Part shown: piece after piece, positions 63,032 to 64,000 of the stretch
Numbering within the stretch: the first letter of the stretch is position 1
Layout: each line of letters opens with the position of its first letter
Source of the DNA: Streptomyces sp. Ru73
Lineage (GTDB): Bacteria > Actinomycetota > Actinomycetes > Streptomycetales > Streptomycetaceae
NCBI RefSeq assembly: GCF_002920575.1
Contig: NZ_PQSQ01000013.1
Coordinates: forward strand, 53,168-117,167
Direction: 5' to 3'
DNA: 64,000 nt
Notes under the pieces: model-generated
What the model was told of the DNA's origin: nothing
What the model saw: the letters and a program-made list of their open reading frames with translations, nothing else
Database searches by the model: none
Program-made: the position numbers and the translations under genes

Positions 63032-64000
63032 ATGGTGACGTTCGCGCAGGCGCAGGAGCGTGCGGAGCGCTGGATCAACGGCGAGGTGCCGGCGTACCAG
63101 CAGCGTGAGGTGCGCGTACGGGAGTTCGATCTGGGCTTTGTGGCCTGGGCGGAGGACCGTGAGGGCGGGCCGGTGGTCGACGGCGGCCGGCAGCGGCTGG
63201 TGATCGCCCGGGACAGCGGTGAGACGACGCTGTGGCCGGGGCTGCCGGTGGGTGAGGTGATCCGCCGGTACGAGGAGGAGTACGGGGCGGTGCCGGCCGC
63301 CGCGCCGGTGCCGGAGGTGCCGCCGCAGCGGATCGATCTGGAGCAGACGTCGTTCCTGCTGACGCCGCCGGAGTGGCTGCAGGAGGCGGCGGACGCGATC
63401 GGCATCCCGGACCGGCGCTCGGGCGCCGAGGCCGCGGGTGCGGGGGCATCGACGGCGGGCCCGGCGGATCGGCCGGCTGTGGAGTCGCCTGCGGCCGGGC
63501 CCGCGGCGCCGGAGCCGCAGCCCGTGGCGGAGCCGCAGCCCGTGGCGGAGCCGCAGCCCGTCGCGGAGGCCCAGCCCATGACGGAGGAGCGCCGCCCGGA
63601 GGAGGCCGGTGCGCCGTCCGCCGGTGCGCCCGCGGCTCCTTCCGCGGCTCCTTCCTCGGGGTCCGCTGCTCCCTCTTGGGAGGGCACGGACATCAGTGCG
63701 GACGACGACGGTGACGACCGGTCGGTGGGGCTGCCCGCCACCGTGTTCGCGCCGCCGCTGGACATCGAGGGGGACGCGGTTCCGGGGACGGACCGGCCCG
63801 CGGTGCGCCCGGACGCCAAGACCGAGCTGCTGCCGGGTGGCAGCAACCTGCCCCCGACGGCCGTCGCGCCCGCCATCGAGGACCCGAACGCCGCGCCTCC
63901 TGGTGCCGCGCCCGCCCTCTCCGACCTGCCGCCGCCGTCCGGCCCGCCCGCGGCGCACCTGCCGCCGCCCCCGGGGGCAGCGGCCGCGCCCGGTACGAGT
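63032..64000 (+). CDS. YrhB-like (immunity-type) N-domain protein with disordered Pro-rich extension, partial
   Basis: 323 codons are visible; the gene runs off the right edge. Residues ~1-85 (FAQAQERAERWINGEVP, FDLGFVAWAEDR, TLWPGLPVGEVIRRYEEEYG) resemble YrhB-type immunity domains. From ~110 the protein is Pro/Ala/Glu-rich with EPQPVA repeats and looks disordered. Large Streptomyces proteins starting this way can carry SUKH-4 or deaminase-type domains at the C-terminus, as I recall; that part is not visible. It starts 6 bp after the WHH-SUKH gene, in one operon. Confidence 0.7.
   Translation, partial: MVTFAQAQERAERWINGEVPAYQQREVRVREFDLGFVAWAEDREGGPVVDGGRQRLVIARDSGETTLWPGLPVGEVIRRYEEEYGAVPAAAPVPEVPPQRIDLEQTSFLLTPPEWLQEAADAIGIPDRRSGAEAAGAGASTAGPADRPAVESPAAGPAAPEPQPVAEPQPVAEPQPVAEAQPMTEERRPEEAGAPSAGAPAAPSAAPSSGSAAPSWEGTDISADDDGDDRSVGLPATVFAPPLDIEGDAVPGTDRPAVRPDAKTELLPGGSNLPPTAVAPAIEDPNAAPPGAAPALSDLPPPSGPPAAHLPPPPGAAAAPGTS
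63512..63577 (+). repeat. 18-bp tandem repeats (EPQPVA) in the YrhB-like gene
   Basis: Copies at 63512-63529 and 63530-63547 are identical, a third at 63548-63565 differs by one base, and a partial copy follows. They encode the six-residue unit EPQPVA in the disordered region. Confidence 0.85.

Overview
The window is a stretch of high-GC actinomycete chromosome, almost certainly Streptomyces. Evidence: extreme G/C at third codon positions, frequent GTG starts, ATGA/GTGA start-stop overlaps, and a set of genes typical of the Streptomyces core: a galT-galE-galK operon, a tamR/tam pair, an rpfB-rsmA-ispE operon, a protein O-mannosyltransferase next to rsmI, and a glmU-prs-rplY-pth series beside a tRNA-Gln. 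No prophage, insertion sequence or CRISPR array is visible.

Layout. 1-7.6 kb: an ABC transporter ATPase cut by the left edge, a GNAT acetyltransferase, exonuclease III, a secreted trefoil-like protein with a His-rich tail, then a MerR regulator divergent from a Baeyer-Villiger-type monooxygenase / hydrolase / SDR operon. 7.6-19.2 kb: a 47-codon gene, a tricorn protease homologue, a large DHA2 drug exporter with a winged-helix tail, an ECF nickel/cobalt transporter (cbiMN-cbiQ-cbiO) with a candidate Nur box, a serine hydrolase of the beta-lactamase fold, and a coupled YbaK/EamA pair. 19.2-31.6 kb: a class B penicillin-binding protein, a PAS-GAF-PP2C phosphatase, Pmt, RsmI, a zinc-ribbon protein behind a structured leader, TatD, RpfB, RsmA and IspE, then a hydrolase. 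31.7-38.8 kb: an ABC-F protein, a membrane-anchored PQQ-propeller protein, a response regulator without its phospho-acceptor, and a sodium/solute symporter with a small membrane partner. 39-50 kb: the gal operon, a second NarL-type regulator, GH42 beta-galactosidase plus SDR, TamR/Tam, a VOC protein, and a desaturase with a TetR regulator. 50.3-58.1 kb: PEP carboxylase, Pth, L25, PRPP synthetase, GlmU and tRNA-Gln(TTG). 58.1-64 kb: a frameshifted HTH gene, an apparently orphan histidine kinase, and a bidirectional toxin/immunity-like cluster (YwqJ-type deaminase + SUKH-3 one way; WHH-nuclease/SUKH fusion + YrhB-like protein the other) that continues past the right edge.

The metabolic logic is largely housekeeping: galactose uptake and use (symporter, galTEK, beta-galactosidase), anaplerosis and citrate-cycle protection (ppc, tam), cell-wall precursor and wall enzymes (glmU, PBP, RpfB, Pmt), ribosome maturation (rsmA, rsmI, L25, Pth) and metal uptake. 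The least explained part is the right-hand end, where deaminase, nuclease and SUKH-type domains sit around one 417-bp divergent region. That region carries two identical-architecture dyads, and one of its coding sequences appears to have absorbed a GC-rich hairpin element.

All identifications come from reading motifs by eye; no database search was run. Starts were chosen from Shine-Dalgarno sequences, coupling and family length, and uncertain ones are flagged.
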